Assembly (NCBI GenBank): GCA_027486035.1
Contig: JAIXPX010000017.1
Coordinates: 29,904 to 93,903, forward strand
Source of the DNA: Erythrobacteraceae bacterium
GTDB taxonomy: Bacteria; Pseudomonadota; Alphaproteobacteria; Sphingomonadales; Sphingomonadaceae
Direction: 5' to 3'
Length of the DNA stretch: 64,000 bases
The position numbers and the translations under genes were made by a program. The first letter of the stretch is position 1. Every line of letters begins with the position of its first letter. Under the pieces are notes generated by a model that was not told where the DNA came from, ran no database searches, and saw nothing but the letters and a program-made list of their open reading frames with translations. Of the stretch, positions 45,494 through 60,811 are shown piece after piece.

Positions 45494-46936
45494 TCATGTC
45501 GGGAACTCCATGAGGCCAAAGGGTTGGCCTGCGGGGTCTTCGGCATCGGGGTCGCTCCGCCGGTAGGTAACCAGCGGGCCGATCGCGACGAGAGCTGCGA
45601 GCAGCAGCGCGATCTCGAGAATGTAGACGGAGCCGTAGCCCGTGGCCCGCAGAGCGAGCGTCGCGGCAGCGGGGGCGCCGCTATGAACCAGGGCGGCAAC
45701 GGCGTCGCGCAGCAAGCCGCCGATCGCGATGCCGAGACCGGCGCAGCTCGCCTGCACGGCGCCCCAGGCGCCCAGCGCAAGGCCCGCGCTACCGCTCCGG
45801 GCGAGGCCCATCGCCTCCATCAGCGTGCCGACCGAGAAGAGCCCGAGACCCACCCCGATCCCGAGCGCGCCGGCATAGAGCATCAGCGGCGCTGCAAAGG
45901 GGCCGGCGAACAGGACCAGCAGGAAGGCATTGATGCCCACCACCAGGCCCGCGCCCGCCAGCCGCAGCGGGTCCCATCCGTGGGCAAGGGCCCGGCCTGA
46001 CAGCATGAAGCCGCACAGCGAGCCGAACGCCCATGCGCCGGTCAGTCCCGTCGTCGCACCAACCGACAGGCCGAGGATTTCCCCGCCATAGGGTTCGAGC
46101 AGCGCGTCCTGCATTGCAAACCCCGCCGCCCCGATGCCGATCGCGGTCAGCAGGCGGGCGTTGCGGCCATTGTTCACGAAAGCCTGCCAGAGCTGCGAGA
46201 AAGCCGGCGCATCGGAGGCCTGCCCCTTGGTGGCCGCCGGATTGCGCGCTTCCTGCTTCCACAGCGCAGTCAGGTTGAGGATGAGCGTCAGCACCGCACA
46301 GCCCTGGATGACCTGGACAAGCTTGGTCGCGGTGTAATCAGCCAGGACCCCGCCGATCACGAAGGCCGCGAACATCATCCCCACCAGCAGCATCACATAG
46401 AGCAGCGCCACGGCGCGCGGGCGCTTGTCGGCAGGGGCAAGGTCGGTCGCCAGCGCAAGTCCGGCGGTCTGGGTGACATGGAAGCCGGTCCCGGTCAGCA
46501 GGAAGGCAACCGTGGCTGCAACCAGCCCGAGTTCGAAACGCTCCGGGATCGCGAGCAGCAGCAAGGCGAAGGGCATGATCGCCAGGCCGCCGAACTGCAT
46601 CATCGTTCCGAACCAGATATAGGGCACCCGCCGCCAGCCGAGCACGGAGCGGTGCGTGTCCGACTTGTGGCCGACAAGGGCACGGAACGGCGCGGCGAGC
46701 AGCGGCACCGCGATCAGCAGCGCGACCAGCCACGTGGGCGTGCCGAGCTCGACCACCATGACCCGGTTGAGCGTGCCGTTGAGCAGCACCATCGCCATGC
46801 CGACGCTGACCTGGAACAGCGAAAGCCGCAGCAGGCGCGGCAAGGGCAGGTCCGCGCTCGCAGCGTCCGCAAAAGGAAGAAGCCGGAAAACCAGCTCCGT
46901 CCAGTGCGGCGGCTTCGGGCGCGCGGGGCTTGTCAT
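45494..46936 (-). CDS. lhaA: LhaA/PucC-family light-harvesting 1 assembly transporter
   Basis: 480 residues, twelve hydrophobic helices of the bacteriochlorophyll-delivery MFS family. Landmarks are GTLNRVMVVELGTPTWLVAL, GHKSDTHRSVLGWRRVPYIW, FHVTQTAGLALATDLAPADK and RPRAVALLYVMLLVGMM. It probably hands bacteriochlorophyll to LH1 during assembly. It lies between bchM (4-base overlap) and puhA (73-base gap). Confidence 0.93.
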   Translation of the reverse strand: MTSPARPKPPHWTELVFRLLPFADAASADLPLPRLLRLSLFQVSVGMAMVLLNGTLNRVMVVELGTPTWLVALLIAVPLLAAPFRALVGHKSDTHRSVLGWRRVPYIWFGTMMQFGGLAIMPFALLLLAIPERFELGLVAATVAFLLTGTGFHVTQTAGLALATDLAPADKRPRAVALLYVMLLVGMMFAAFVIGGVLADYTATKLVQVIQGCAVLTLILNLTALWKQEARNPAATKGQASDAPAFSQLWQAFVNNGRNARLLTAIGIGAAGFAMQDALLEPYGGEILGLSVGATTGLTGAWAFGSLCGFMLSGRALAHGWDPLRLAGAGLVVGINAFLLVLFAGPFAAPLMLYAGALGIGVGLGLFSVGTLMEAMGLARSGSAGLALGAWGAVQASCAGLGIAIGGLLRDAVAALVHSGAPAAATLALRATGYGSVYILEIALLLAALVAIGPLVTYRRSDPDAEDPAGQPFGLMEFPT

Positions 46937-47636
46937 CCGTGCCTCACCAGCTCGAGCGCCTGCGAGGTGTAGAACCCCGACTGGATGCGCCGCGTGCGGC
47001 CGATGCTCCAGCCCGACAGCCGGGCCAGCCGCTCGCGCAGATCGCTCTCGCCGACCGGGACGATGGCGGGTGAGCGGTCAGACTTGGGGAAGGCCTTGCC
47101 AATATTGTGCATCGCTGCGAGCAGCGTGGTGCGCGGGGCGAAGGTGAACAGGATCGAGTGCATGGTGCGGCTCGCCAACTGGGCGAGAGCGGCGACGAGA
47201 TCCTCGGGCTCGTAGTGGATCAGCGAATCCATCGCCACCACATGGGCAAAGGTGCCCAGTTCGGGATCCAGCATATCGCCCGAGCGCCAATGGATGCGGC
47301 CATGGCCGATGAAGGAGGGCGTGCGCTCGCGCGCGACTTCGACCAGCCCTGCAGCCACGTCGATCCCGGTCACCTCCGCGCCCCGGCAGGCGGCCGCGAC
47401 CGCAAGCGATCCGGTGCCGCAGCCGGCATCGAGCAATTGTACCCGCCTCAGGTCGGTGGGCAGCCAGTCGAGAAGGTTCGCGCGCATTGCATCGCGCCCG
47501 GCGCGGACCGTTGCGCGGATCCCGCTGACCTTCACATCGGACGTGAGGTCGATCCACGCCTGCCGCGCGGTGCTGTCGAAATAGGTCGCCAGAGCCTCGC
47601 GCCGGTCGGCATAGTCGGTGGGGTTGCGGCTCGCCA

Positions 47637-47637
<1 letters not shown>
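46933..47637 (-). CDS. bchM: Mg-protoporphyrin IX O-methyltransferase
   Basis: 234 residues from ATG at 47637 (MASRNPTDYADRR), which shares one base with the bchL stop. The SAM-binding motif reads VQLLDAGCGTGSLAVAAACR, and the family motif FTFAPRTTLLAAMHNIGKAF with FPKSDRSP follows. It methylates the 13-propionate of Mg-protoporphyrin IX, the step before AcsF. Confidence 0.94.
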
Positions 47638-52171
<4,534 letters not shown>

Positions 52172-52182
<11 letters not shown>

Positions 52183-53779
52183 AGTGCGCCTTCGCATCGT
52201 AGAGCGTATCGAGATCGATCTGGCGGCGGCCATCGGCTGCCGCGAAGGCTTCGGTGTTGCGCCTGGCCTTGCCGCGCACGAAGAACGGAATTTTCTTCAG
52301 TTCGCGCTCCGCTTCGGCGGTCCACAGCGAACCTGCCCATTCCCCGTTCGTCTCGAGCGCAGTCGAGAGACCCGATACAGGCGCTTCGACCTGTGTCCCG
52401 ACTTCGCTCGACACGAAAGGGACGGGTTCGGGTGTCGCCTTGCGCGGGCTGTGCGCCGCATGATGCGATGCGCCCGCCTCGTCGGAGAATTCGAAATCCT
52501 CGCGGAACATTGTGAGCAGGTGCTCTTCCAGCCCCATCACCAGCGGGTGCACCCAGGTGTCGAAGATCACATTCGCGCCCTCGAACCCCATCTGGGGCGA
52601 ATGGCGCGCCGGGAAATCCTGCACGTGCACCGGCGCGGAGATCACCGCGCAAGGAATGCCGAGGCGCTTGGCGATGTGGCGCTCCATCTGGGTGCCGAGC
52701 ACCAGCTCCGGCATCGCCTCGGCGATCGCATCCTCGACCGCGAGGTGATCGTCGGTGATCAGCGGTTCGACCCCGCAGCGCGCGGCCTCGGCGCGCACGT
52801 CGCGGGCGAATTCGCGGGCATAGCAGCCAAGGCCGCAGACCTCGAAACCAAGCTCCTCGCGGGCGATGCGGGCGGCGGCGACAGCGTGCGTCGCATCACC
52901 GAAGATGAAGACGCGCTTGCCGGTCAGGTAAGTGGAATCCACTGACCGCGACCACCAGGGCATCCGGGAAGAGGTGTCGCCGAGGGCAGGCGTGGGATCT
53001 GCACCTGCCAGCTCGGCGACGTCGGCGATGAAAGAGCGGGTTGCTCCCACGCCGATAGGGACGGTCCGCACGCAGGGTTGAGCGAAAGTGCGCTCGAGCC
53101 AGCGTGAGGCCTCATCTCCAATTTCAGGGTAGAGGACGATGTTGAAGTCGGCCGCTCCGATGCGGGCGATGTCCTCGGGGGTGGCGCCCAGCGGAGCCAC
53201 GAGGTTCACCTCGATGTCCAGCGCGCTGAGAATCTTGCGGATCTCGACCAGATCGTCGCGGTGGCGAAAGCCCAGCGCGGTCGGGCCGAGGATGTTGGCC
53301 CGCGCCTTGCGGCCTTCCCGGGGCTCGCGTTTGAGGCTCCGGTCGGCAAGCGCACGGACAATCTGGTAGAAGGTTTCGGCCGCGCCCCAGTTTTCCTTGC
53401 GCTGGTAGCTGGGCAGCTCGAGCGGGATCGCCGGGCAGGGCAGGCCCATCGCCTCGGCAAGGCCGGCCGGATCGTCCTGGATCAGCTCGGCGGTGCACGA
53501 GGCGCCGACGATGATCGCCTGAGGGTTGAAGCGGGTCACCGCCTCGCGCGCGGCGTCCTGGAAGATCTGGGCGGTATCCTTGCCCAGGTCGCGCGCCTCG
53601 AAGGTGGTGTAGGTGACCGGCGGGCGCTTGCCGCGCCGCTCGATCATCGTGAACAGAAGGTCCGCATAGGTATCCCCCTGCGGCGCGTGGAGGACGTAGT
53701 GCAGCTTCTCCATCGCGGTGGCGACCCGCATGGCCCCCACGTGGGGCGGTCCTTCATAGGTCCAGACGGCGAGCTGCAT
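52172..53779 (-). CDS. bchB: Light-independent protochlorophyllide reductase subunit B
   Basis: 535 residues. It starts [20 protein letters not shown], and Asp36 (APQGDTYAD) is at the position of the unusual aspartate ligand of the NB-cluster in Rhodobacter BchB. The C-terminal domain (about 450-535) contains [16 protein letters not shown] as in other BchB proteins. Three bases separate it from bchN. Confidence 0.96.
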
Positions 53780-53782
53780 GGC

Positions 53783-55638
<1,856 letters not shown>

Positions 55639-55691
55639 TCGTCGGTTAGCCTCTGTTTTCGGACCTGGAGGTTTACGCTTTCCAACATAGG

Positions 55692-55709
55692 TGTCAACTT
55701 AATTGGACG
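55692..55709. promoter_or_regulatory. PpsR-type box upstream of bchF
   Basis: TGTCAACTTAATTGGACG fits TGT-N12-ACA in five of six defined positions and includes the symmetric TCAA...GGAC core. On the minus strand it carries TTGACA (55696-55691), a good -35 for bchF, so PpsR binding would block the promoter under oxygen or light. Confidence 0.6.
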
Positions 55710-55725
55710 TTCAATCTTGTTGACG
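55708..55725. promoter_or_regulatory. Second, weaker PpsR-type half-box abutting the first
   Basis: CGTTCAATCTTGTTGACG has the 18-base, CGT-N12-ACG form and TCAA/TTGAC half-sites, sharing two bases with the box at 55692. PpsR/CrtJ binds paired boxes in Rhodobacter, which this tandem would allow. Confidence 0.35.
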
Positions 55726-55881
55726 ACCCTTGCGCACGGCACGGGCCTGTTTGCGCCACGGCCGAAAACAGCGTACACCGGAGTCGCTGGCTTATCGGGA
55801 TCAGGGCCATGGCCGCCGGAGTGCGGTCGCTACCCCGTGCGGAGGGCTTTCCGCACGACCTGGTGGAGAGGGTCTGTCAGT

Positions 55882-56778
55882 ATGGGAGAATCCAAGGCAT
55901 CCGGGATGTTCGAAGCCGGATCGGCGGCGCTCAGGGAAGTGCTCGCCGGCCAGTTGGAACGGGTGAGACGCCGTTCGGCGACCGCTGAGACCGATTCGTC
56001 CGGCACCGTGAACACCATCATCGAGAGCCAGATCATCCCCCGGCTCCTGATGGCCCACAACACCTCCGACGCTCGCGCCCGGTCGCGCCGCCAGCGCGCC
56101 ATCAGTGCCGAGGAGGCCTCCCGCTTCGCCCACCTGCCGCTCCGTCTCGAGGCTGCGGGCCTGCTCGAGGAGATCGATGCCTTTCTCGACGAGGGTGCCA
56201 GCGTCGAGACCATCTGCCTCGATCTGCTCGCCCCTGCGGCCCGCAAGCTCGGGGAAATGTGGGAGCGTGACGAGTGCGACTTCCTCGATGTCACCATGGG
56301 GCTATGGCGCCTTCAGGAAGTCATGCGCGAGGTGGCCGCCCGCTCTCCGGCAGCGCTTGGCGATCGGCAGGTGCCTTACGCCGCCCTGTTCTCGCCCATG
56401 CCCGGCGATCATCACAATTTCGGCGTGTTGATGCTCGAGGAGGTCTTCGCCCGTTCGGGCTGGCGCAGCGAGGCACTGGTCAAGCCCGAGCGCCGCGAAC
56501 TGCTCGACCGCCTCGCGCGCCAGCCCTTCGAGTTGCTAGGATTGACGCTTGCCCGCGATTGCCCTAGCGCCGCGCTCGCTAATCTCATCAGGGCGGTGCG
56601 CAATGTGTCCGCCAATCCCCACATCATCGTGCTGGTCGGCGGACGAATGATCAACGAAAACCCCGGAATTGCGACAGAAGTGGGAGCCGACGGCACGGGT
56701 GCCGATGCGCTCGCGGCGCTTGAGCTCGCGAACAACCTGATGAAGACTTCTGCAGCCCGCGTGTTGAACCTGCCATAG
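55882..56778 (+). CDS. ppaA: PpaA/AerR-type cobalamin-binding antirepressor
   Basis: 298 residues from ATG at 55882 (MGESKASGMF); the in-frame ATG at 55717 adds 55 residues reading through the PpsR-box region. The C-terminal B12-binding fold holds FSPMPGDHHNFGVLMLEEVF, the DxHxxG-type cobalamin motif, and LVGGRMINENPGIATEVGAD. In Rhodobacter the AerR/PpaA protein with bound cobalamin relieves CrtJ/PpsR repression. It is divergent from bchF and 12 bases upstream of ppsR. Confidence 0.9.
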   Translation: MGESKASGMFEAGSAALREVLAGQLERVRRRSATAETDSSGTVNTIIESQIIPRLLMAHNTSDARARSRRQRAISAEEASRFAHLPLRLEAAGLLEEIDAFLDEGASVETICLDLLAPAARKLGEMWERDECDFLDVTMGLWRLQEVMREVAARSPAALGDRQVPYAALFSPMPGDHHNFGVLMLEEVFARSGWRSEALVKPERRELLDRLARQPFELLGLTLARDCPSAALANLIRAVRNVSANPHIIVLVGGRMINENPGIATEVGADGTGADALAALELANNLMKTSAARVLNLP

Positions 56779-56790
56779 GTTCGCGGCCTC

Positions 56791-58212
56791 ATGCTCACCC
56801 GCAAACACAGCATCGACGGCAAGCGTCCTTTCGAGGGCGCCGCAGAGCTGTTTGCCACGCTCGGCGGCGATGCCGCGATGAAGCTGGCGATGGTCGCGGG
56901 CGATGTCACCCTCGTCCTCGACGAGACCGGCACGATCCTCGATGCCGCCTACGATCCGCTCGACTTTCCGAGCTTCGCGGGCTTTGTCGGCAGCAACTGG
57001 ATCGATACGGTCACCGACGATAGCCGCCCGAAGGTCATGGAGATGCTCGCCGCCGCGCGCCGCGGCGAGGTCCAGCACTGGCGCCAGGTCAACCACCCCT
57101 CGCGCGAGGGTGACGTGCCGATCCGCTATGCCGTGCTCAGCATCAATGGCGGTCGGCACCGCATCGCCTTCGGGCGCGATCTGCGCGAGGCGGGCAAGCT
57201 CCAGCAGCGCCTGCTCCAGGTCCAGCAGTCGCTCGAGCGCGACTACCTGAGGATGCGCCAGCTCGAGGCGCGCTACCGCATGCTGTTCGAGCGATCGACC
57301 GAGCCTGTGATGATCGTCGAGGCCGGCACGCTCAGGATTCGCGAAGCCAATCCCGCAGCGCACCAGCTGGTCGGCGCACGGCCGGGGAGCCTGCCGGGCA
57401 AGAAGCTGCTCAACTTCATCGACCGCAATTCGCACGATGGCGTGCAGTCGCTTGTCGGGGCCGCGCTTGTGTCGGATACCGTCAGTCCGGCGCGCATCCG
57501 CATTGCCCGCGGATCGCGCGAGGTGATGGCCACAATCAACGGGTTCACCCAAGATCGCGGGCAGTTCCTGCTGGTCCGTCTGGTCCCCGCTTCCGACCGC
57601 GCCGCCCCGGAATTCTCGCCGGTTCTTGCGCTGGTCGACCAGATGCCGGATGCTTTCGTGGTGGCCGACAGCAACCTCGAGATCGTCACCGCGAATGCTG
57701 CCTTTGTCGAGCTTCTTCAAGCCGCCAGCGTGGATCAGCTGCGCGGGCGGCACCTCTCGGAATCGATCGGCCGGCCGGGGATCGACCTCGACCTGATCGA
57801 GGGGCAGATCGACCAGCACGGCGCCGCGCGCAATGTCGCCACGATCCTGCGGGTCGGGAATGATTTCGAGGGCGAGCCGGTCGAACTCTCGGCGGTCCGC
57901 ACCTCGGGCGAGGAGGGCTACTATGCCTTCGTGATCCGTCCCATCGGACGGCGGCTGCGCGATCTGCCGCCCGGGTCGCAGGACATGCCGCGCTCGGTCG
58001 AGCAGCTTACCGACCTCGTCGGCCGCATGAGCCTCAAGGACATTGTCCGCGAGAGCACCGATCTCATCGAGCGCCTGTGCATCGAGGCGGCGCTGTCCTA
58101 CACCTCCGACAACCGCGCCTCGGCCGCGGAAATCCTCGGACTTTCGCGCCAGAGCCTCTATTCCAAGCTCCACCGCTACGGGCTTGGCAATCTGGCCGGA
58201 GACGGGGAATAG
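56791..58212 (+). CDS. ppsR: Photosynthesis gene repressor PpsR/CrtJ
   Basis: 473 residues. An N-terminal PAS-like domain (about 20-125) is followed by a coiled Q-linker (about 130-160, with QQRLLQVQQSLERDYLRMRQ), two PAS domains (about 160-270 and 275-390) and a Fis-type HTH (EILGLSRQSLYSKLHRYGLG). The only cysteine is in ERLCIEAAL just before the HTH; the second conserved Cys of Rhodobacter PpsR between the PAS domains is absent. It represses bch, crt and puc genes under oxygen through TGT-N12-ACA boxes. Confidence 0.95.
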   Translation: MLTRKHSIDGKRPFEGAAELFATLGGDAAMKLAMVAGDVTLVLDETGTILDAAYDPLDFPSFAGFVGSNWIDTVTDDSRPKVMEMLAAARRGEVQHWRQVNHPSREGDVPIRYAVLSINGGRHRIAFGRDLREAGKLQQRLLQVQQSLERDYLRMRQLEARYRMLFERSTEPVMIVEAGTLRIREANPAAHQLVGARPGSLPGKKLLNFIDRNSHDGVQSLVGAALVSDTVSPARIRIARGSREVMATINGFTQDRGQFLLVRLVPASDRAAPEFSPVLALVDQMPDAFVVADSNLEIVTANAAFVELLQAASVDQLRGRHLSESIGRPGIDLDLIEGQIDQHGAARNVATILRVGNDFEGEPVELSAVRTSGEEGYYAFVIRPIGRRLRDLPPGSQDMPRSVEQLTDLVGRMSLKDIVRESTDLIERLCIEAALSYTSDNRASAAEILGLSRQSLYSKLHRYGLGNLAGDGE

Positions 58213-58514
58213 CCCCGGGCTTGAAGGCGTTTGAGCGCTGCGCCGGGCATCCCGGGCTGCACGGGCCTGAAGGGGGTCTGGAAGGGGGGTAAGGCGGGTC
58301 TGGACCGCGATAAGCCGCACCAGATCCCGCTTCATCCCCGGCTAAAACGAATTCGGCCAGCAGGGCTGCAAATCCAACCGGTCCGCCTGCTTGACAGCCT
58401 CCGCCCGGACACGCCTGCCCACCGTTAACCTACATGAACGGCCGATCCGGAACCATACCGCGAAAAACTGTCAAAAAGTTTTGACGCTCGGGATTGTCAT
58501 GATAGCTTCGGGAC
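58213..58514. other. Spacer between ppsR and bchG
   Basis: About 300 bases. The left two thirds are GC-rich without a credible gene; the last 50 bases contain the PpsR-type box and probable promoter of bchG. Confidence 0.5.
58469..58486. promoter_or_regulatory. PpsR-type box upstream of bchG
   Basis: TGTCAAAAAGTTTTGACG, a near-perfect palindrome of the TGT-N12-ACA class (last base G). TTGACG inside it could be the -35 element; bchG starts 29 bases after the box, so binding would block transcription. Confidence 0.6.
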
Positions 58515-59441
58515 ATGGAGCAGTCGGTAACCTCGAATCGCACCGCCTTGCACCCGGCGCAGCGATCCTCCGCGCGCCTGCGTCCCGGCGACGTGCTCGA
58601 ACTTCTCAAACCCATCACCTGGTTCCCGCCGATGTGGGCCTTTATGTGCGGCGCGGTCTCCTCCGGCGCCGGGCTGGAAGGGCGCTGGTGGTTCGTCGCC
58701 GGCGGGGTCCTGCTGGCAGGGCCGCTGGTGTGCGGCACATCCCAGGCGGTCAATGACTGGTTCGACCGCCACGTCGATGCCATCAACGAGCCGCAGCGCC
58801 CGATCCCCTCCGGGCGCATCCCGGGGCGCTGGGGGCTCTACATCGCGATCGTCGCGACGCTCGTCTCTGCGAGTGTCGGCTGGCTGCTCGGCCCGCTGGT
58901 CTTCGCCGCGGCCCTCGTCGGCCTCGCCTTCGCCTGGGCCTATTCCGCGCCGCCGCTCCGCTTCAAGGCCAATGGCCTCCTCGGCCCGCTCGTCTGCGGG
59001 CTGACCTATGAAGGGCTGAGCTGGTTCACCGGCGCGACCGTGATGCTGGGCGCCGCGCCCACGGTCGAGAACGGGATCATCCTGTTCATGTATTCGCTCG
59101 GCGCCCACGGGATCATGGTCCTCAATGATTTCAAGGCGGTGGAGGGCGACCGTCAGGCGGGCCTCACCTCGCTGCCCGTGACCATGGGCGTTTCCGAGGC
59201 GGCGCGCTTTGCCTGCACCACCATGGCCTCGGCGCAGATCGTGGTGATCTGTCTGCTGGCCGTGTGGGGTTACGGCATCTCGGCGCTGGTCGTGACCGGG
59301 GTGCTTGCCGCGCAGATCGCGGCCATGCCCAAGCTGCTGCGCGATCCGGCACAATATGCGCCGTGGTACAACGGCGTGGGCGTCACGCTCTATGTGCTCG
59401 GAATGCTCGCTGCCGCGCTCGGGCTGGGAGGCTATATCTGA
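58515..59441 (+). CDS. bchG: Bacteriochlorophyll synthase
   Basis: 308 residues, about eight hydrophobic helices of the UbiA prenyltransferase fold. The first aspartate motif is NDWFDRHVDAINEPQRPIPS and the second DFKAVEGDRQAGLTSLPVTM, matching ChlG/BchG, which esterifies bacteriochlorophyllide with phytyl or geranylgeranyl diphosphate. The TGA overlaps the next ATG by one base (TGATG). Confidence 0.95.
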   Translation: MEQSVTSNRTALHPAQRSSARLRPGDVLELLKPITWFPPMWAFMCGAVSSGAGLEGRWWFVAGGVLLAGPLVCGTSQAVNDWFDRHVDAINEPQRPIPSGRIPGRWGLYIAIVATLVSASVGWLLGPLVFAAALVGLAFAWAYSAPPLRFKANGLLGPLVCGLTYEGLSWFTGATVMLGAAPTVENGIILFMYSLGAHGIMVLNDFKAVEGDRQAGLTSLPVTMGVSEAARFACTTMASAQIVVICLLAVWGYGISALVVTGVLAAQIAAMPKLLRDPAQYAPWYNGVGVTLYVLGMLAAALGLGGYI

Positions 59442-60811
59442 TGCCCGTCCGCCCGGCCGGAGCGCAATCGCGGGCGGGGTTCGGCTGGCCCGGCATCCTG
59501 CGCATCGGCATCGTCCAGGCCGCGATCGGCGCGCTGGTGATGCTGGCGACCACCGTGCTCAACCGCATTATGGTGGTCGAGCTGTCGCTCGCCGCGGCGA
59601 TCCCGGCGGGGCTGGTCGCATGGCATTATGGCGTCCAGCTTGCCCGCCCGCTGTGGGGGCATGGTTCGGACAAGGGCCGCGCGCGCACGCCGTGGATCAT
59701 CGGCGGTCTTGCCGTGCTGGCAGCGGGCGGATTGCTCGCGACGCAGGCGACGCTGATGCTGGCGGAGAGCTTTGCATCGGGATTTGCGCTGGCGGTGATC
59801 GCCTATGCCCTTATCGGGGTGGGCGTGGGGGCCGGGGGCACTTCGGCTCTCGCGCTGCTGGCGAGCGGCGTTGCACCGTAACGGCGCGCGGCGGCCGCTG
59901 CGGTGACGTGGATCATGATGGTTGGCGGGATCGTCGCCTCGGCGATCACCGTCGGCAAGCTGCTCATCCCCTATTCTCCGCAGCGCCTGCTGGAGGTTGC
60001 AGCCGGGCTGGCGGCGGTGATGGTCGGCCTCGTCGTCATCGCCACCTTCCGGCTCGAGCGGCAGGCCGGCCATTTCCGCGACGAGGAGAGCGATGCGCCC
60101 GCGCCCGATTTCCGCGCCGCGATCCGGGAAATCTGGGCCGAGGCTCCGGCGCGGCGCTTCACCATCTTCATCTTCGTCTCAATGATCGCCTTCTCGATGC
60201 AGGATCTGATCCTCGAACCCTTTACCGGCCTCGTTTTCGGCCTTGCGCCGGGAGAATCGACCAAGACCGTCGGCCAGTTCCATCAGGGCGGCATCCTCAT
60301 CGGGATGATCCTTGCCGGGATCGGCGGCAGCGGCTTTTCCGCCCGGCGCGCCGACGGCCTGCGCCCCTGGGTGGTGGGCGGCTGCCTTGCCTCGGGGGTG
60401 GGTCTGGGCGCGCTCGGGCTGGCGGCGGTGAGCGGACCGCCATGGCCGCTCGAGGCCAACCTGATGGTGATCGGGCTTGGCAACGGCATTTTCGCGGTTG
60501 CCGCGATCGGATCGATGATGGGTCTGGCCGGTGCCGGCGAGACCACGCGCGAGGGGGTGCGCATGGGCGTGTGGGGGGCATCGCAGGCGATCGCTTTCGG
60601 CCTTGGCGGATTGCTCGGCGCGGTCGGGCTTGATCTTGCGCGCGCCTTGCTGGGCGAGGTCGGTGCGGCCTTCCAGCTGATCTTCGCCATCGAGGCGGGG
60701 GCTTTCGTGCTTGCCGCGCTGCTGGCGGTCAAGGCCACAGGCGGGGCGGCGATGCGCGCCAGCCGCAAGACAAGGGAAGGGCCGGTGCGCCCCGGGGAGC
60801 AGTTCGCATGA
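59441..60811 (+). pseudogene. PucC-like BCD-family assembly gene interrupted by an in-frame stop
   Basis: 457-codon frame coding for a twelve-helix PucC/LhaA relative. The TAA at 59879-59881 lies in frame, between SGVAP and RRAAAAAVTWIMM; the frame continues unbroken to 60811. LhaA in this window has LAPADKRPRAVALLYVM at the same place, so only one codon appears replaced (for example Glu or Gln to stop). If real, the N-terminal 146 residues would be made, with restart possible at GTG 59903. It is overlapped by bchG and bchP, in the position of the PucC-like gene seen between bchG and bchP in other phototrophs. A sequencing error is the main alternative. Confidence 0.8.

Noticed and set aside
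55717..55881. N-terminal extension of ppaA from ATG 55717
   Set aside because: It reads through the PpsR box and promoter region and is not like PpaA/AerR proteins; the start at 55882 fits the family.
58213..58514. Possible short ORFs in the ppsR-bchG spacer
   Set aside because: No ribosome-binding sites and no sequence character beyond high GC; the only supported signal is the bchG control region.
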